A DNA stretch of 64,000 nucleotides from Cristatella mucedo (GCA_009760855.2 WPIO01000102.1:560001-624000), one strand, 5' to 3'. Numbered from the stretch's first letter, positions 8,209 to 19,600 are shown. Notes: a model not told the origin generated them from the sequence alone. Made by a program: numbers and translations.

Positions 8209-10579
8209 TCTCAACACCACACATAACATTATAAATTGCACTCCAACCACCTTTCTGCCGCCAATTGTTGGTGGGCTTTACGTAGCTGTGGACTTCATTT
8301 CTGGTAAGATTTCTGATAATAAAATCATCATTTGCTCTCCATCAGAACATCGTCTAAATAAGATATCTTTTGCAATGAAAGATTGCGGGCAAAAATATCA
8401 TATTGTAAAAAATATATCAGAAGTAAAAAATAGCGGACTTTATCTGGCCATTATGAGCCTACAGGATGGATATCAGCATCAAGATAAAATTTTCATTCCT
8501 GATACCGTTATTTTTGGCAAGCAATTAGAAAATCATAAAACTGGCACCAAAATTAAAGCCAGAAAATTTGCAGATAATTTTGAAGTTGGAGACTATGTCA
8601 TTCACAGGCAGTATGGAGTTGGAATTTTTGGCGGCCTAGAAATGATAGGATTAGGCAATCAGTTGCATGAATGCGTCAAGATAACTTACCTAAATAACAA
8701 TAAATTATTTGTTCCAGTTGAAACAATAAATCAAATAACAAAATATAGCAATCAAGATGAATCTGAAGTTGTATTGGATAATATTGGCAGCGTCTCTTGG
8801 GAAAGAAAAAGACAAAAAGCTCAAAGTAAAATAAACGAACTGGCCTATAAAATCATAGAAATTGCAGCCGCCAGAAAAATCGCTAAAGCAGAAATTTACA
8901 ACATAGAAGAAAGAATAGAGCTGATACAGAAAATGGAAAGAGACTTTCCTCACACGGAAACAGAAGATCAGGAAGCGGCAATAATGGCTTGTTTGGAAGA
9001 TCTGCAATCTGGCAAAGCAATGGATAGAATTGTGTGTGGAGATGTTGGTTTTGGCAAAACGGAAGTGGCAATAAGGGCTATTTTTTTAGTGACATGCGGA
9101 AAGATTATTGAAAAAAAATATGCGCAAGTTGGCATCCTTTGCCCCACAACCTTTTTGGCAGAGCAGCATTACAACACACTGAAATCCAGATTTGATAAAT
9201 TCAAAATTAATATCGCCCTATTAACTAGCAATATATCTGGCAAAAAAAAACAAGAAATCTATAGCCAATTAGCCAATGGAACCATAGATATAGTGGTGGC
9301 AACTCACTCTATTTTTTCAGAAAAAATAACATTTAAAAATCTAAATTTGGTAATATGCGACGAAGAGCAATCTTTTGGCGTGGAGCAAAAAGAAAAACTG
9401 AAAAAATTAGGGCATAATTGCCACATGATAACCCTCTCTGCAACACCAATTCCGCGCACTCTGCACAGCGCCCTTTCCGGAATCAGAGAAACCTCCTACA
9501 TCAGCACTCCACCCTACGGCAGACTGCCCATCAAAACTCAAATAATTCACTACAACAGTAATGAAATTAAGGCCATAATTCAAAGAGAAATATCTCGTGG
9601 GGGCCAATGTATTATAGTAACACCAAAAATTATCGACATGGATGCTTTGTTGCTAAAAATAGCGGATATTTTTCCGGAAGAGGAAATTTGCCTAATTCAT
9701 GGCAAGCAGCAGCCCAAGCTTATTCATAGCAAAATGGAGCTTTTTTATCAGAAAAAAATAAAAATAATCATCGCAACAACAATAATAGCAACCGGCATAG
9801 ACTTTAGCAATAGCAACACAATCATAATTAATAGAGCAGAAATGTTTGGCATGGCACAGTTGTATCAAATTCGCGGGAGAGTGGGCAGAAGAGATCAGCA
9901 GGCTCATTGTTATTTTTTGGTGGAAAGGCGTGTAATGACAAACGACAACCAAAAACATCGACTAAAAATATTAGAAAAAATGAATTATTTTGGCTGCGGC
10001 ATAGAAATAGCAAACATGGATCTTGAATTACGTGGCGGCGGAAACATTCTGGGAAAAGAACAATCTGGAGCAATAGATGAAATAGGCTTTGACCTCTATA
10101 CAGAATTATTAACCGAAGCAGTAAACAATGGAAAAATAACAAAAGATTTCATCCCAGACGTGCAATTAAGTCAACCACTCTATATACCAAACGATTATAT
10201 TGCCTCACCAAAATCTCGCATATCAATATACAGACAAATAGCCGCAATAACCTCTCCAGATGAAGCAATGGAATTACGCGCTTCACTAACAACAAAATTT
10301 GGCACCATACCAAAGGCAATGGAAAATATATTCGATGTAGTAAATTTACGAGAATTTTGCTTAGAAAAAAACATTACCAAAATACACATCAAGCAGGCTT
10401 GCTTACAATTTAGCCTTGTTCCATATAAATTGGATATGTCGAAATTGATTTTAAACGTCAAAAACGGCAAGATTCAACTCATCAACAACGAAACCCTTTC
10501 CATCAAAACAGAAAGTACAGAACTTTTCACAATAAAACAGAAAATCACCGAGATTATTGATTCAATATCGTTGCAATAA
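8201..10579 (+). CDS. mfd: Transcription-repair coupling factor Mfd, lacking the N-terminal UvrB-like module
   Basis: Mfd is a DNA translocase that removes stalled RNA polymerase and recruits UvrA. This copy has 792 aa where the family has about 1100-1150. It starts inside the domain-3 region (KIIICSPSEHRLNK at about 46) and keeps the RNA-polymerase-interacting domain (VGDYVIHRQYGVGIF, about 128-142). The translocase motifs are Walker A GDVGFGKTEVA near 279, DEEQ near 386, SATPIPRTL, and GRVGRRDQ near 558. The C-terminal TRCF domain (about 640-792) is also present. Domains D1a-D2-D1b, which bind UvrA, are absent, and the upstream DNA encodes an unrelated exported protein. The ATG at 8201 has no strong ribosome site. 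The conserved helicase core suggests it is functional as a translocase. Confidence 0.9.
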   Translation: MLNLNTTHNIINCTPTTFLPPIVGGLYVAVDFISGKISDNKIIICSPSEHRLNKISFAMKDCGQKYHIVKNISEVKNSGLYLAIMSLQDGYQHQDKIFIPDTVIFGKQLENHKTGTKIKARKFADNFEVGDYVIHRQYGVGIFGGLEMIGLGNQLHECVKITYLNNNKLFVPVETINQITKYSNQDESEVVLDNIGSVSWERKRQKAQSKINELAYKIIEIAAARKIAKAEIYNIEERIELIQKMERDFPHTETEDQEAAIMACLEDLQSGKAMDRIVCGDVGFGKTEVAIRAIFLVTCGKIIEKKYAQVGILCPTTFLAEQHYNTLKSRFDKFKINIALLTSNISGKKKQEIYSQLANGTIDIVVATHSIFSEKITFKNLNLVICDEEQSFGVEQKEKLKKLGHNCHMITLSATPIPRTLHSALSGIRETSYISTPPYGRLPIKTQIIHYNSNEIKAIIQREISRGGQCIIVTPKIIDMDALLLKIADIFPEEEICLIHGKQQPKLIHSKMELFYQKKIKIIIATTIIATGIDFSNSNTIIINRAEMFGMAQLYQIRGRVGRRDQQAHCYFLVERRVMTNDNQKHRLKILEKMNYFGCGIEIANMDLELRGGGNILGKEQSGAIDEIGFDLYTELLTEAVNNGKITKDFIPDVQLSQPLYIPNDYIASPKSRISIYRQIAAITSPDEAMELRASLTTKFGTIPKAMENIFDVVNLREFCLEKNITKIHIKQACLQFSLVPYKLDMSKLILNVKNGKIQLINNETLSIKTESTELFTIKQKITEIIDSISLQ

Positions 10580-11435
10580 AGATCTTAAATTATTGATGTT
10601 ATATAAAAATAAACCTCGTTTCTTAGTAAATCATTGCATTTCTTATTATTTAAAAGCATCCATATAATATGTTTAAAATAATTTAGCATAATCTGCCTTA
10701 AAGATATTGATAATTAATGTTTGATGTTAATAATGTAAGTCATATTATCAATAAGCATCATATAAATTTGCAAATAATCCAAAAAAATATAACCAATAAA
10801 AAATGAATATGTGCAATGATGCGTCTAACTATTTGCAAAAAACAAATCGCAAGATCTAAGAATATTTTGAAGACAAAGCATAAATGCCGCACTAAAACAT
10901 TTAAAGTACCATATATTAAAATGTTGATTTTGGATAGATATTTTTGATAATATAAAAAGAAGCAATCAATCTGAAAAAATAGCGGACATAGTACTAAAAA
11001 TGCGCAATGTGCGTGAAAAATTAACAACAATCAAGGCAAAATTACACACCAATTCTATAAAATATAATGCAGAAAAATCTGCTTTTTCACAAATTTGCAA
11101 AAATAACCTCCAATAAAGTAATAACAATCACCCAAAGTTAAGATGTAATTAGAATATTATGGATTTCTGTTGGGCTGTGAAAGCAATCCTTATAAAAAAC
11201 AATAAAGATAAATAAAGCCAAGCCGCAGTAAAAATATTGCGAACCAGAAATTAACTTGCATTACGATAAAATATCGACAAAATCAAAGAACAAATCAACC
11301 TCCATTATGCACAATATCCAAAGAAAAGAAAAGAAAACCAATCAAAGCCAAGACTAAACTATGCGGCAATAACAGCCAATATCCTGCAGCATATAAAATG
11401 AGTCAAAGCGCGACGCAAGGTGTGCGGAAAAAAAT
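10580..11435. other. Gene-free AT-rich stretch
   Basis: About 860 bp between the convergent mfd and dnaX genes. A 90-codon minus-strand frame (10758-11030) is made almost entirely of Leu, Phe and Ile, as expected from the complement of A-rich DNA. It has no family signature, so I do not call it. No intrinsic terminator stands out. Confidence 0.5.
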
Positions 11436-12575
11436 CTAAGATTTACCAGCCTCCAAAGCCAAATCCAACACCTCCGCAACAGTAGGCAAAGAAGCGACGT
11501 AAGACATCTTAATGCACAGCATCTCTAAAATTAAATTAGATCCAACGATCTTCATTTCATCTATAGATTGAATAATTATCTGCTGCAGACGAACCATATT
11601 TGCAACATTGGCTGCATTTTGATGTTTTTTCAGCAAGGCTGCCAAATCTATATCTAGATCTTTTTTATTAACAGCATAAACAGTAGCCTGAGAAACCAAA
11701 TTCAACAAAAGATATAAAATTTCAGAAATATCTTTACTGCCAGAAGAAACTCGCTCCACAACCCTCAAAGCTCCAACCACATCACCACCAAGCACGCAAT
11801 CCAAAATCTCCAACACATCGGACAGATCAGGCAAGGCCAACATTTTTTTAGCATCATTAAAGCGAATCATTCTGTCGGAACTCATCGCAATGGCCTGATC
11901 CAACAAAGAAAGAGCATCACGAACCGAACCGTCCGCAGCTTTAACCAAAAAATCTAACACCCCAGCTTCATATTTAACGCCCTCCTTGGAGCAAATATTG
12001 GCCAAATGATTGGCTAATTTGTCGCCACCGACGTTATTTAAAACAAACTTCTGACAACGAGAAATGATAGTCATGGGAACTTTGCGCAGCTCTGTTGTTG
12101 CGAAAATAAACTTCACTTTTTCTGAAGGCTCTTCCAGAGTTTTTAACAAGGCATTAAATGCAGCCTTGGAAAGCATGTGAACTTCATCTATTATATATAT
12201 CTTGTAGCGTGCAGACATGGGTGGATATAGACAGCTATCAATTATCTCGCGCATTGAATCAACTCCCGTTCTACTGGCAGCATCAAATTCCATCACATCA
12301 GGATGCGATCCGTTTAAAATTTGCTTACAATCTCCACACTGTAAACAAGGGTGAATTGTGGGCCCATTATTGCCATCTGCGGAGCAATTTAAGCTTAAAG
12401 CAATGATTCTTGCGGTTGTAGTTTTGCCAACCCCTCTTGTACCAGTAAGCAAAAAGGCGTGATGAATTCTGTCTGATTCTATGGCGTTAGATATAACAGA
12501 AACCAAAACTTCCTGCCCCACAACGTCCGCTAAAACCCTAGGGCGATATTTTCTAGCTAAAACTTGATAAGACAC
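11436..12575 (-). CDS. dnaX: DNA polymerase III gamma-type subunit (short DnaX)
   Basis: Clamp-loader ATPase of the replicative polymerase. It has the AAA+ start YQVLARKYRPRVLADVVGQE, Walker A GTRGVGKTTTARI near 45, a four-Cys zinc module (LNCSADG...CLQCGDC), Walker B IIDEVHMLS, the sensor LLKTLEEPSEKVKFIFATTE, the arginine finger SRCQKF, and the clamp-loader collar domain to the end. At 379 aa it stops after domain III and lacks the tau-specific domains IV-V that contact DnaB and the alpha subunit. No internal slippage signal is therefore needed to make gamma. It starts with GTG, and the SRP RNA gene lies about 17 bp upstream on the same strand. Confidence 0.93.
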   Translation of the reverse strand: MSYQVLARKYRPRVLADVVGQEVLVSVISNAIESDRIHHAFLLTGTRGVGKTTTARIIALSLNCSADGNNGPTIHPCLQCGDCKQILNGSHPDVMEFDAASRTGVDSMREIIDSCLYPPMSARYKIYIIDEVHMLSKAAFNALLKTLEEPSEKVKFIFATTELRKVPMTIISRCQKFVLNNVGGDKLANHLANICSKEGVKYEAGVLDFLVKAADGSVRDALSLLDQAIAMSSDRMIRFNDAKKMLALPDLSDVLEILDCVLGGDVVGALRVVERVSSGSKDISEILYLLLNLVSQATVYAVNKKDLDIDLAALLKKHQNAANVANMVRLQQIIIQSIDEMKIVGSNLILEMLCIKMSYVASLPTVAEVLDLALEAGKS

Positions 12576-12591
12576 GCCAAAAATAGATCAA

Positions 12592-12664
12592 ATACTTGTG
12601 CCACGAGCCCATAGTGCATGGCTGCTTCTTACGACCTGACCAAGTTCACACATACAAGCTCGCA
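12592..12664 (-). ncRNA. ffs: Signal recognition particle RNA (4.5S type)
   Basis: Read on the minus strand, the region contains the conserved apical hairpin: GGTCAGGTC, the tetraloop region GTAAGAAGCAGCC, then ATGCAC. The outer stem GCTTGT near 12657 pairs with ACAAGT near 12594. This is the small bacterial SRP RNA that binds Ffh. Exact ends are approximate. Its location directly upstream of dnaX matches an adjacency seen in many bacteria. Confidence 0.88.
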
Positions 12665-12925
12665 GCTTTTTTGCTCTCTATATGTATTTTACAAAATGCA
12701 AGAATTATTGTTAATTATTTAATGCAAAATAACACACAAAGCCAAAAAATATATTAACCAAAATAACCATAAGCTATTTTATTTGGACGGAGTGGTTTTT
12801 TATTCGACAAAAACATCAGAATATCAATGGCAGACATGAAATCACGATACCACAAACAGTTCGATGCTTTGGCGAAACATCACACAAATGTCGATACCGC
12901 ACCGCATCGAATCAAAGAACAATGA

Positions 12926-14293
12926 TTAATTATCGATGGTTGCAAAAATCTGCTTTGCTATCTCTAAAATATCTCCAGTGATTGCAATTTGATTGGAAGA
13001 ATGATTTGGAAAATTGCCATCCATATTTTTAATCTTCACCTGAGAGTCAGCAAGCTCTCTATCGCCACAAATTATAATGTATTTACAGCCTAATTTGTTT
13101 GCTCTTTGTAATTTCTTTTCAAAATTGCCCGCCTCAATAAATAAAAAACTAAAATCGCTGCCGCATTCAGCAAGTTCGGAAATTTTAATCGCAATCTGAC
13201 GTAAAAATATCTCTGATTTTTCATCACTTCCCGTAATCATTCCAACTAAAACCTTTGATTTGTTGATGATTTTTTCTGAATAATTATTAATCAACATAAC
13301 TAAACGCTCAACGCCAGCGGCAAAACCTATGGCCGGCAAATTTACCTTGTTTCCGGAAATTTGAGCCAACAAACTGTTATAACGACCGCCGCCAAGAATT
13401 GTTATCAACTCATTTGGCTGAGCAGAGTTGCTTGATATTAATGAATTACTAACAACATACTCAAAAACCAATCCATTATAATAATCCATACCTCTTATTA
13501 GGCTATTATCTATGGTATATTCAATCTTTAGTTGATCTAAAAACGAAACAAACCTACTAACCTCTGCATTGTATTCCGCAGTGTAAAAATCACTTAAAAT
13601 TGGCGCATCTTTCAAAATCTCTTTATCCTCTTTGTGCTTAGAGTCAAGAACTCGCAAAGGATTATTGGGCAATTTTTTTGCACTTTCTGGATGTATTTTG
13701 GATTGATTTTTCTGCAAATATTCCATCAGGGCAGCACTATAACCGTTCAAAACATCATCATTTCCTAAAAAGTTAATCTTAAGTTTAACTTGATCATTTT
13801 TCCTTAAGCCTATTGATTTTAAAAAATCCTCCGCAATAAGCACACAGCTTAAATCTGACTGCAGACTATCGTAGCCTATTATTTCCCAATTTACCTGATG
13901 AAATTGACGATACCTTCCTGCCTGAGGCCTGTCGTATCGGAAAAGCGGACCACTGGCAAACAGCCTAATTGGCAGTGGGTTATTGTGCAAAGAATTACCA
14001 ACTATGGCACGCACAACACCAGCGGTAAATTCTGGACGGAGAGCTAAAATATCACCACCCCTATCAGCAAATTTATATATTTCCTTAGAAACTATATCGC
14101 TTTCATCGCCCAGATTTCTCTCAAAAAGACTGGCAAACTCCAATATTGGGGTATGTATTGATGAAAAAGCATGCAACTTGGCAACGCTGGCAGCTTTAGC
14201 CATAATCCAATTAAAAATCTCGCCATCGGCACCAAATAAATCGTGCATGCCGCGAACCAAACCTACTGTTTCTGCTTTTTTAACATCTGACAT
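12926..14293 (-). CDS. hisS: Histidyl-tRNA synthetase
   Basis: Class II synthetase that charges tRNA-His. Motif 1 region PILEFASLFERNLGD is near 49; motif 2 is FRYDRPQAGRYRQFHQ near 123. The His-specific loop is IDNSLIRGMDYYNGLVFEY, and motif 3 is AIGFAAGVERL. The C-terminal anticodon-binding domain follows. The length of 455 aa is somewhat long for the family (about 420) because of a polar insertion around residues 205-220. Motif 2 is of the canonical bacterial type, consistent with the G-1/C73 tRNA-His found at the right end of the window. It is preceded by a 220-bp gap and followed by the dnaX/ffs region. Confidence 0.95.
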   Translation of the reverse strand: MSDVKKAETVGLVRGMHDLFGADGEIFNWIMAKAASVAKLHAFSSIHTPILEFASLFERNLGDESDIVSKEIYKFADRGGDILALRPEFTAGVVRAIVGNSLHNNPLPIRLFASGPLFRYDRPQAGRYRQFHQVNWEIIGYDSLQSDLSCVLIAEDFLKSIGLRKNDQVKLKINFLGNDDVLNGYSAALMEYLQKNQSKIHPESAKKLPNNPLRVLDSKHKEDKEILKDAPILSDFYTAEYNAEVSRFVSFLDQLKIEYTIDNSLIRGMDYYNGLVFEYVVSNSLISSNSAQPNELITILGGGRYNSLLAQISGNKVNLPAIGFAAGVERLVMLINNYSEKIINKSKVLVGMITGSDEKSEIFLRQIAIKISELAECGSDFSFLFIEAGNFEKKLQRANKLGCKYIIICGDRELADSQVKIKNMDGNFPNHSSNQIAITGDILEIAKQIFATIDN

Positions 14294-14513
14294 TGTATTA
14301 AAAAATAATAAAACTAAAAATCATAAATTAGAAAAAAAATCACAACTTTAGAGTGTAAAATATGCTGATATTCGATAAATAATACTAAAAAGCGAACTTC
14401 CCAATATAACACCGAAACATTGATTTATAAATTTAAACACAAAAAGCATAAATTTACTCCGCAAACAATCGCTAAATCATCAGCAATCAAACAACAAATA
14501 ATGCAAAATAATT

Positions 14514-15329
14514 CTAATCTAAATTGGCAATCAATGATTCTATGAAGTGTGAACTTAAAAAACCACACTTTTCAAGTGAGAAAATTTTCTGCGCCAAAGA
14601 CAAAGCACCGGCAGCAAAAACGGAGCGACTAAAGGCGGTATGCTTTATCTCCAAAACCTCCTGACCAAACATAAACATTACAGAATGCTCTCCAGCTACT
14701 TCACCACCACGCACAACGGAAAATCCTATCTCGCCATCTTTACGTTTTGCAACTCCACTTCTACCAAAAGTTGCAACTTCCGCAAAACTTACCCCACGAC
14801 CCTCCGCGACTGCCATACCTAAAGATAAAGAAGTTCCCGATGGACTGTCTATCTTATGTCTGTGGTGTTTCTCTAAAATTTCCACATCAGCATCAACAAG
14901 AGATTTTGCAAGCTTTCTAACAATATTTGTTTGGATTGCAACGCCCATGGAAGTATTGCTAACAATTGCAACTTTTGCATTGTTACCTAGCTCCTTTGCC
15001 ATTGCAATGGCCGTGACGCTTAAATTGGTCGTGCAAATTAAAATTGTTTTGGAATAACCAAATTTTATTGCCTCTGAAAGCATGCTCTCAGTTGCAATTG
15101 GATGTGAAAAATCAATTATAACATCACTGTCATTAAAGAGATCTGAAATCTTGTTGGAAAAAAAAACCTTACAATCAGATTCAACCCCTAAATGATTGGC
15201 GATATTCTGACCAATCAGGCCAGCATTGCCAATTATCCCTGCAGTCAAAGTGCAAGAATCTGAAAGTAAAACAGACCTACAAAGCTCGCTACCAGTTTTG
15301 CCACTTGCACCCAAAACAGCTATTTTCAT
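14514..15329 (-). CDS. dapB: 4-hydroxy-tetrahydrodipicolinate reductase
   Basis: NAD(P)H-dependent second committed step of the lysine/diaminopimelate pathway, used for peptidoglycan. The Rossmann start MKIAVLGASGKTGSELCR is at residues 1-18, and DFSHP is near 73. The catalytic signature EKHHRHKIDSPSGTSLSLG near 152 supplies the catalytic His pair, the Lys and the PSGT loop. The length of 271 aa is normal. The upstream ABC-2 permease ends only 15 bp before, so the two are probably cotranscribed. Confidence 0.95.
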   Translation of the reverse strand: MKIAVLGASGKTGSELCRSVLLSDSCTLTAGIIGNAGLIGQNIANHLGVESDCKVFFSNKISDLFNDSDVIIDFSHPIATESMLSEAIKFGYSKTILICTTNLSVTAIAMAKELGNNAKVAIVSNTSMGVAIQTNIVRKLAKSLVDADVEILEKHHRHKIDSPSGTSLSLGMAVAEGRGVSFAEVATFGRSGVAKRKDGEIGFSVVRGGEVAGEHSVMFMFGQEVLEIKHTAFSRSVFAAGALSLAQKIFSLEKCGFLSSHFIESLIANLD

Positions 15330-15344
15330 TTTTAATAATATAAA

Positions 15345-16166
15345 TTACCTTTTTTGTTGAAAAAATTTACTCGAATTAACAACCCACAACGCAAAAATAT
15401 AAAGCACCACAGACCAGCCCAAAAGATATAAAAACTCTAATCCAACATTAAACTCGGAAATACCACAAAAGCCATACCTAAATCCATCTATCATATGAAA
15501 AAATGGATTGTATTGTGCAATAAGACGGAAATTTTCTGGAATTCCCTCAATTGTAAAAAACACGCCAGAGAACATAGAAAGTGGAGCAATGATATAGTTT
15601 TCCATTATTGCCATGTCGTCAAAATTTCTGCAAACAATGCCGCCAATTACACCCAAAAGAGAATTGATTGTTGTGGCTAATATTAAAAAAGAAATTACAT
15701 TCCACCAGTTGTAAATACCGCCATAAGGGAAAGCCTTATAGCCATAAAAAGGCAGACAAAGCAACAAAAAAACTGTAGTTGCAAGAATCATTCTTATTAT
15801 GGCACTTAAAATAAAGGAACCTATTATTATGTGACCATTAAAGGGTGGCACAATGTAGTCATTCATGTATCCAGCTACTTTAGCTATCATGAAAGATGCG
15901 ACAGAATGAGAAAAAGCATAGCGAATAATTAGCATCATAGCCACCCCAGGAACCAATAAAGAATAGGCTGAAAAGCCATGCATGGCAACTTTTTTTGCAA
16001 TGCCAGAGCCAGTACTGGCGTCTATAATTCCACCAAAAAGCAACAATAACATTAAACCATAGGTTGCCGGAACAAACATAGTTTGGTTGTAGATCTTGAG
16101 AAATTTTTTTACCTCACGCAAAGTTAGACCGTATAGGGCAATTAGCTTAAATTTATCTAATATCAT
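15345..16166 (-). CDS. ABC-2 type transporter permease
   Basis: 273-residue integral membrane protein with six predicted spans and the ABC-2 permease layout: a cytoplasmic N-terminal helix region (LREVKKFLKIYNQT), paired hydrophobic segments, and the conserved late segment ENYIIAPLSMFSGVFFTIEGIP followed by QYNPFFHMIDGFRYGF. Such permeases work with a separate ATPase to export drugs, lipids or polysaccharides. No ATPase is adjacent. The ABC ATPase at 39588-40301 is one candidate partner but is unlinked. The substrate is unknown. Confidence 0.88.
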   Translation of the reverse strand: MILDKFKLIALYGLTLREVKKFLKIYNQTMFVPATYGLMLLLLFGGIIDASTGSGIAKKVAMHGFSAYSLLVPGVAMMLIIRYAFSHSVASFMIAKVAGYMNDYIVPPFNGHIIIGSFILSAIIRMILATTVFLLLCLPFYGYKAFPYGGIYNWWNVISFLILATTINSLLGVIGGIVCRNFDDMAIMENYIIAPLSMFSGVFFTIEGIPENFRLIAQYNPFFHMIDGFRYGFCGISEFNVGLEFLYLLGWSVVLYIFALWVVNSSKFFQQKR

Positions 16167-16384
16167 ATAGAAATAAAAAAGATTTCATCTCTCTTTTGAT
16201 GTTATTTTTTTAATTGCAAAGGTTTTATAATTAAAGAAAAGATGTCTTATTGTGCACTTAATTAAAAACCTAATTATTATCTTTAAAAAATTTAAAACAA
16301 TATATCACTTTAATTTATCAGACCTTTAACACAAAAAAAATATAAATTTTCATTAATTTTTAAATATCAATACAATAAAAATCC

Positions 16385-16412
16385 TTGACAAATAATTCAG
16401 ACAATATAATTA
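16385..16412 (+). promoter_or_regulatory. Possible promoter for the large coiled-coil protein gene
   Basis: TTGACA at 16385-16390 is followed by a TATAAT at 16405-16410, a spacing of 14 nt, which is short. The overlapping TAATTA at 16407-16412 gives 16 nt. It would leave a leader of about 190 nt before the ATG at 16605. That leader contains GAAGGAGAG (16438-16446) and a 46-codon frame at 16447-16587. The rest of 16167-16604 shows nothing else. Confidence 0.4.
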
Positions 16413-16604
16413 TTAGTATGTTATTGGTTATTTTTTTGAAGGAGAGATGTTTGCATTCAGTATTTCATTTGACACTTTGTTGATGTTAAATAAAATGACA
16501 ATTTTTTCAAGACAAACGATTGATATAGATAGTCTAGAATTTAGAAAGGTGATAGAAAAATCGATCTATATACGCAAGAGCAATTAATATAAATTACAAA
16601 TATA

Positions 16605-19600
16605 ATGAATTCCGATAAAGATAAAAAGCCCCTAACTTCAGAAGATCAGACATCACATAAAACAGCGCGAGCTTTAAATGATGAAATTAAAACAACAAAA
16701 GCAGAAATAGAGCATTTACGGGATGCAGTAAAAGCATACAAAAATGCATCTCAACTAAGCTCGGCTTCAGAGTCAGACTTAGCGGACGACAAAGAAAATC
16801 AACAAGCAACTCCAACACATACCATGTCAGGGCAAGACGAAGCATTAGCATTAATTTCAGAATCACCCCATCAAGATCAAATACTAGGCATAGCAGACGG
16901 GCACATAGCAGAACTTTCCGAAGATACCACAGAGATTGCTGCGCATGATGATGCTTCGCATTCAGAAGAGTCGCAGAGTATATTGTCGGATATGATAAAA
17001 TTGCATGCAGATCTATTGCAAGACCAACAGAAAAACCAAGATCTATTGAATGATTTAGTGACATTGAATCAACAGATTGCAAAAGAGATAGCCTCACTAC
17101 AACAGGAAAGAGAACTTATCAATACCGAACGTGATCAATTAAAGTTACTTCAAAAAAATCTGCCAGAAGCACAACATGATGAACAATCACAACTTCTGTG
17201 CAATGAATACGCGAAACGTCAAACAAACATGGATCTAAAATTGCAGCTAATGAGCGCTAAAGAAGAACACTTAAATAAAAAATTGCAAATGCATAATGCA
17301 TATATAGACGACACTCAAAATAAAGCAAAAAAAATAACCGCTGACATAGATGGCACACAAGAAGACATCAAACAGCTGCAAGCTGAAAATCAAGCTTTAC
17401 TTATTCAGCAAAGTAATAATGGGGTTAAACAAAGAACACAAGCAAGAGATAGATATGATCCAAATAAAATGTTAGAACGCCGTCAAGTGAAATTAGAAAA
17501 TTATAAGAAAAGTATGGATGATAAAAAACTGTCATTGCAGAAAATGATTCAAAGGCGGAAAGATAATGAAATAGAGATTGCATTGCAACAGACAAAAATA
17601 GATGAGCTTACTCCTAAGCTTAAGAAATTGGACATATCATTAAAGACATATGATCAAGAGATCGATATTGCAAAAAAAAACAATCATAAATCAATTGTAG
17701 ATAAATTTACACAGGAAAAAACGACAACTAATATACAGCGGTCAGAATTAGTACGCCAATTTGATGTAATACATGGCAGAATGCAGCAATTAAATGTTGA
17801 TAATTTAAATCTTGATACAGAGATAGCAAGCATTGACTCTGAAATAATGAAAATAAGCGACAAAATAAATAAAAAGGCACAATCCATTGTCGCAATACAG
17901 AAAGAACAAGAAGATGGTGCTTCTGTCACGATGGTTGATGCAGTAACAAAAAAGAGTACAAATCCTATTCCTACTATCGTGCGGTCTTCTGAGGTTGAAA
18001 CAGTTAAATCGGATGTTGCAATAGAATCAACACCCAAAACAACGTCAGATCAAAGCCTATCAAGATCAAACATAACTTCACAACTTGGCGACATGTCGGA
18101 TGGTGCAGAAGCGGCAGGACATGAGTCAGAAACGACAGCTACTCAAGCAAGAGGCCCCATAACACAAACTCCACCCCCACCTACTCAAATTCAAACAAGC
18201 GCCAGTAGTGCAGAAAGTGCAGCAGCACTTCGGCAAAATTTAGAACAGCTTGATAATGAATTACAAAATAAGCAAAAAATTGCCGATGGAAAAAAATCTG
18301 CTTCTGCAGGGAGTGGGTCAGTAAATACGATATTTTCACCATCTGACTCAAAACCAGCAAGAATATTGGCAGCTTCAGAACCTCATGAAACAATGCCGCA
18401 ACCACAACAGCATCAAGACGCAACAGTGTCAGCCGCCAACAGTACATGGCTGGATGTAACAGATGGATCAGTGACTTCACCTAAACTTAAAACAAGTGCC
18501 ACAGGGCAACAATTAATCACAATAGCAGAAAAAGAAAAGATATCTTCAACTCCGCCACTCACAGCGTTACAGCCAGCAGCAGATGATACAAGTGAGGCTT
18601 CAGAAATTGGAGTGATATCGGCCGAAACAGAAGTACTTGCTCCAGCATTGCGAACTACCAATAAAGGCAGACATAAAAGAAGTTCAGGTTATCATAAAGC
18701 AATGAAGAATAGTATTATAATGAAGGACGATATCAGCCCTAATGATGACATTAAAGCTGTCAAAAATAATCGCAAGATCTTGGGTAGAGCTGAAGATAAT
18801 AAAATCACAGGCATACCACCTAAAAAAGATTCACTGCGTCAGTCAACTGAGTCAGAACTACAAATTCAAAAGCTTCGCAGCACTAACACCCAAACAAACA
18901 GCGTTCTGTTAGAAAGAAAATCGGAATTGGCAAATCTCAAGCAACGGCAGGCAGATCTAATAGAGAAGCGTGCGTTGAAATTGCGTGAAATACAGACCTT
19001 AAGTGATGAGAGAACAAATGCACAAGCTCAATATAAAGCAGCAAAAGACGCAGCAAGAACAGTAAAAGCAGATAAGAGCACATTAGAATCTACATTAGAC
19101 TCTATTGATAAGAAATATAATGACTTGGATTTACGTATAAGGATGAATATGGAATTACTGCAATTCGAATCACAAACATTAGATAAAAAGATTATAGCTT
19201 TGGATTTAGATATAGGGCAAAATGAACATGAAATATCGCTGCTAGAAGATACGATAAAGCACAACGAAGAAGAAATTAAAAACATACAAGACATGCAAGC
19301 TGCATTACCACATGCAAATGAATCTTCCACTGCCGCCACAGTTAAAAGGCCGGAAGCAACAACACCGACTGTTGCGAGAGAAAGAACATCCACAACGCCA
19401 GCCATAACATCACATGGCAGCGACGCTGATGAAACAGAATGGGCCAAGTCAAAGCTTCAAGGGCTAAAAAAGAGAGAGAGACAATGTAATAATGATTTAC
19501 ATGAACATCAAAAGAACAAAACGCAACTAATACAGCAGAAGCAAAATATAACATCTACACTTGATAATGTTGATCATTCGCCAATAGATAAAGAGACAGC

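Noticed and set aside
10758-11030. 90-codon hydrophobic minus-strand frame
   Set aside because: Low-complexity Leu/Phe/Ile composition expected from the complement of A-rich DNA; no conserved motif.
16447-16587. 46-codon frame in the leader of the giant coiled-coil gene
   Set aside because: AAGGAG is only 2 nt from the ATG, too close for efficient initiation, and the peptide has no recognisable features. It could be a leader peptide but is not supported.
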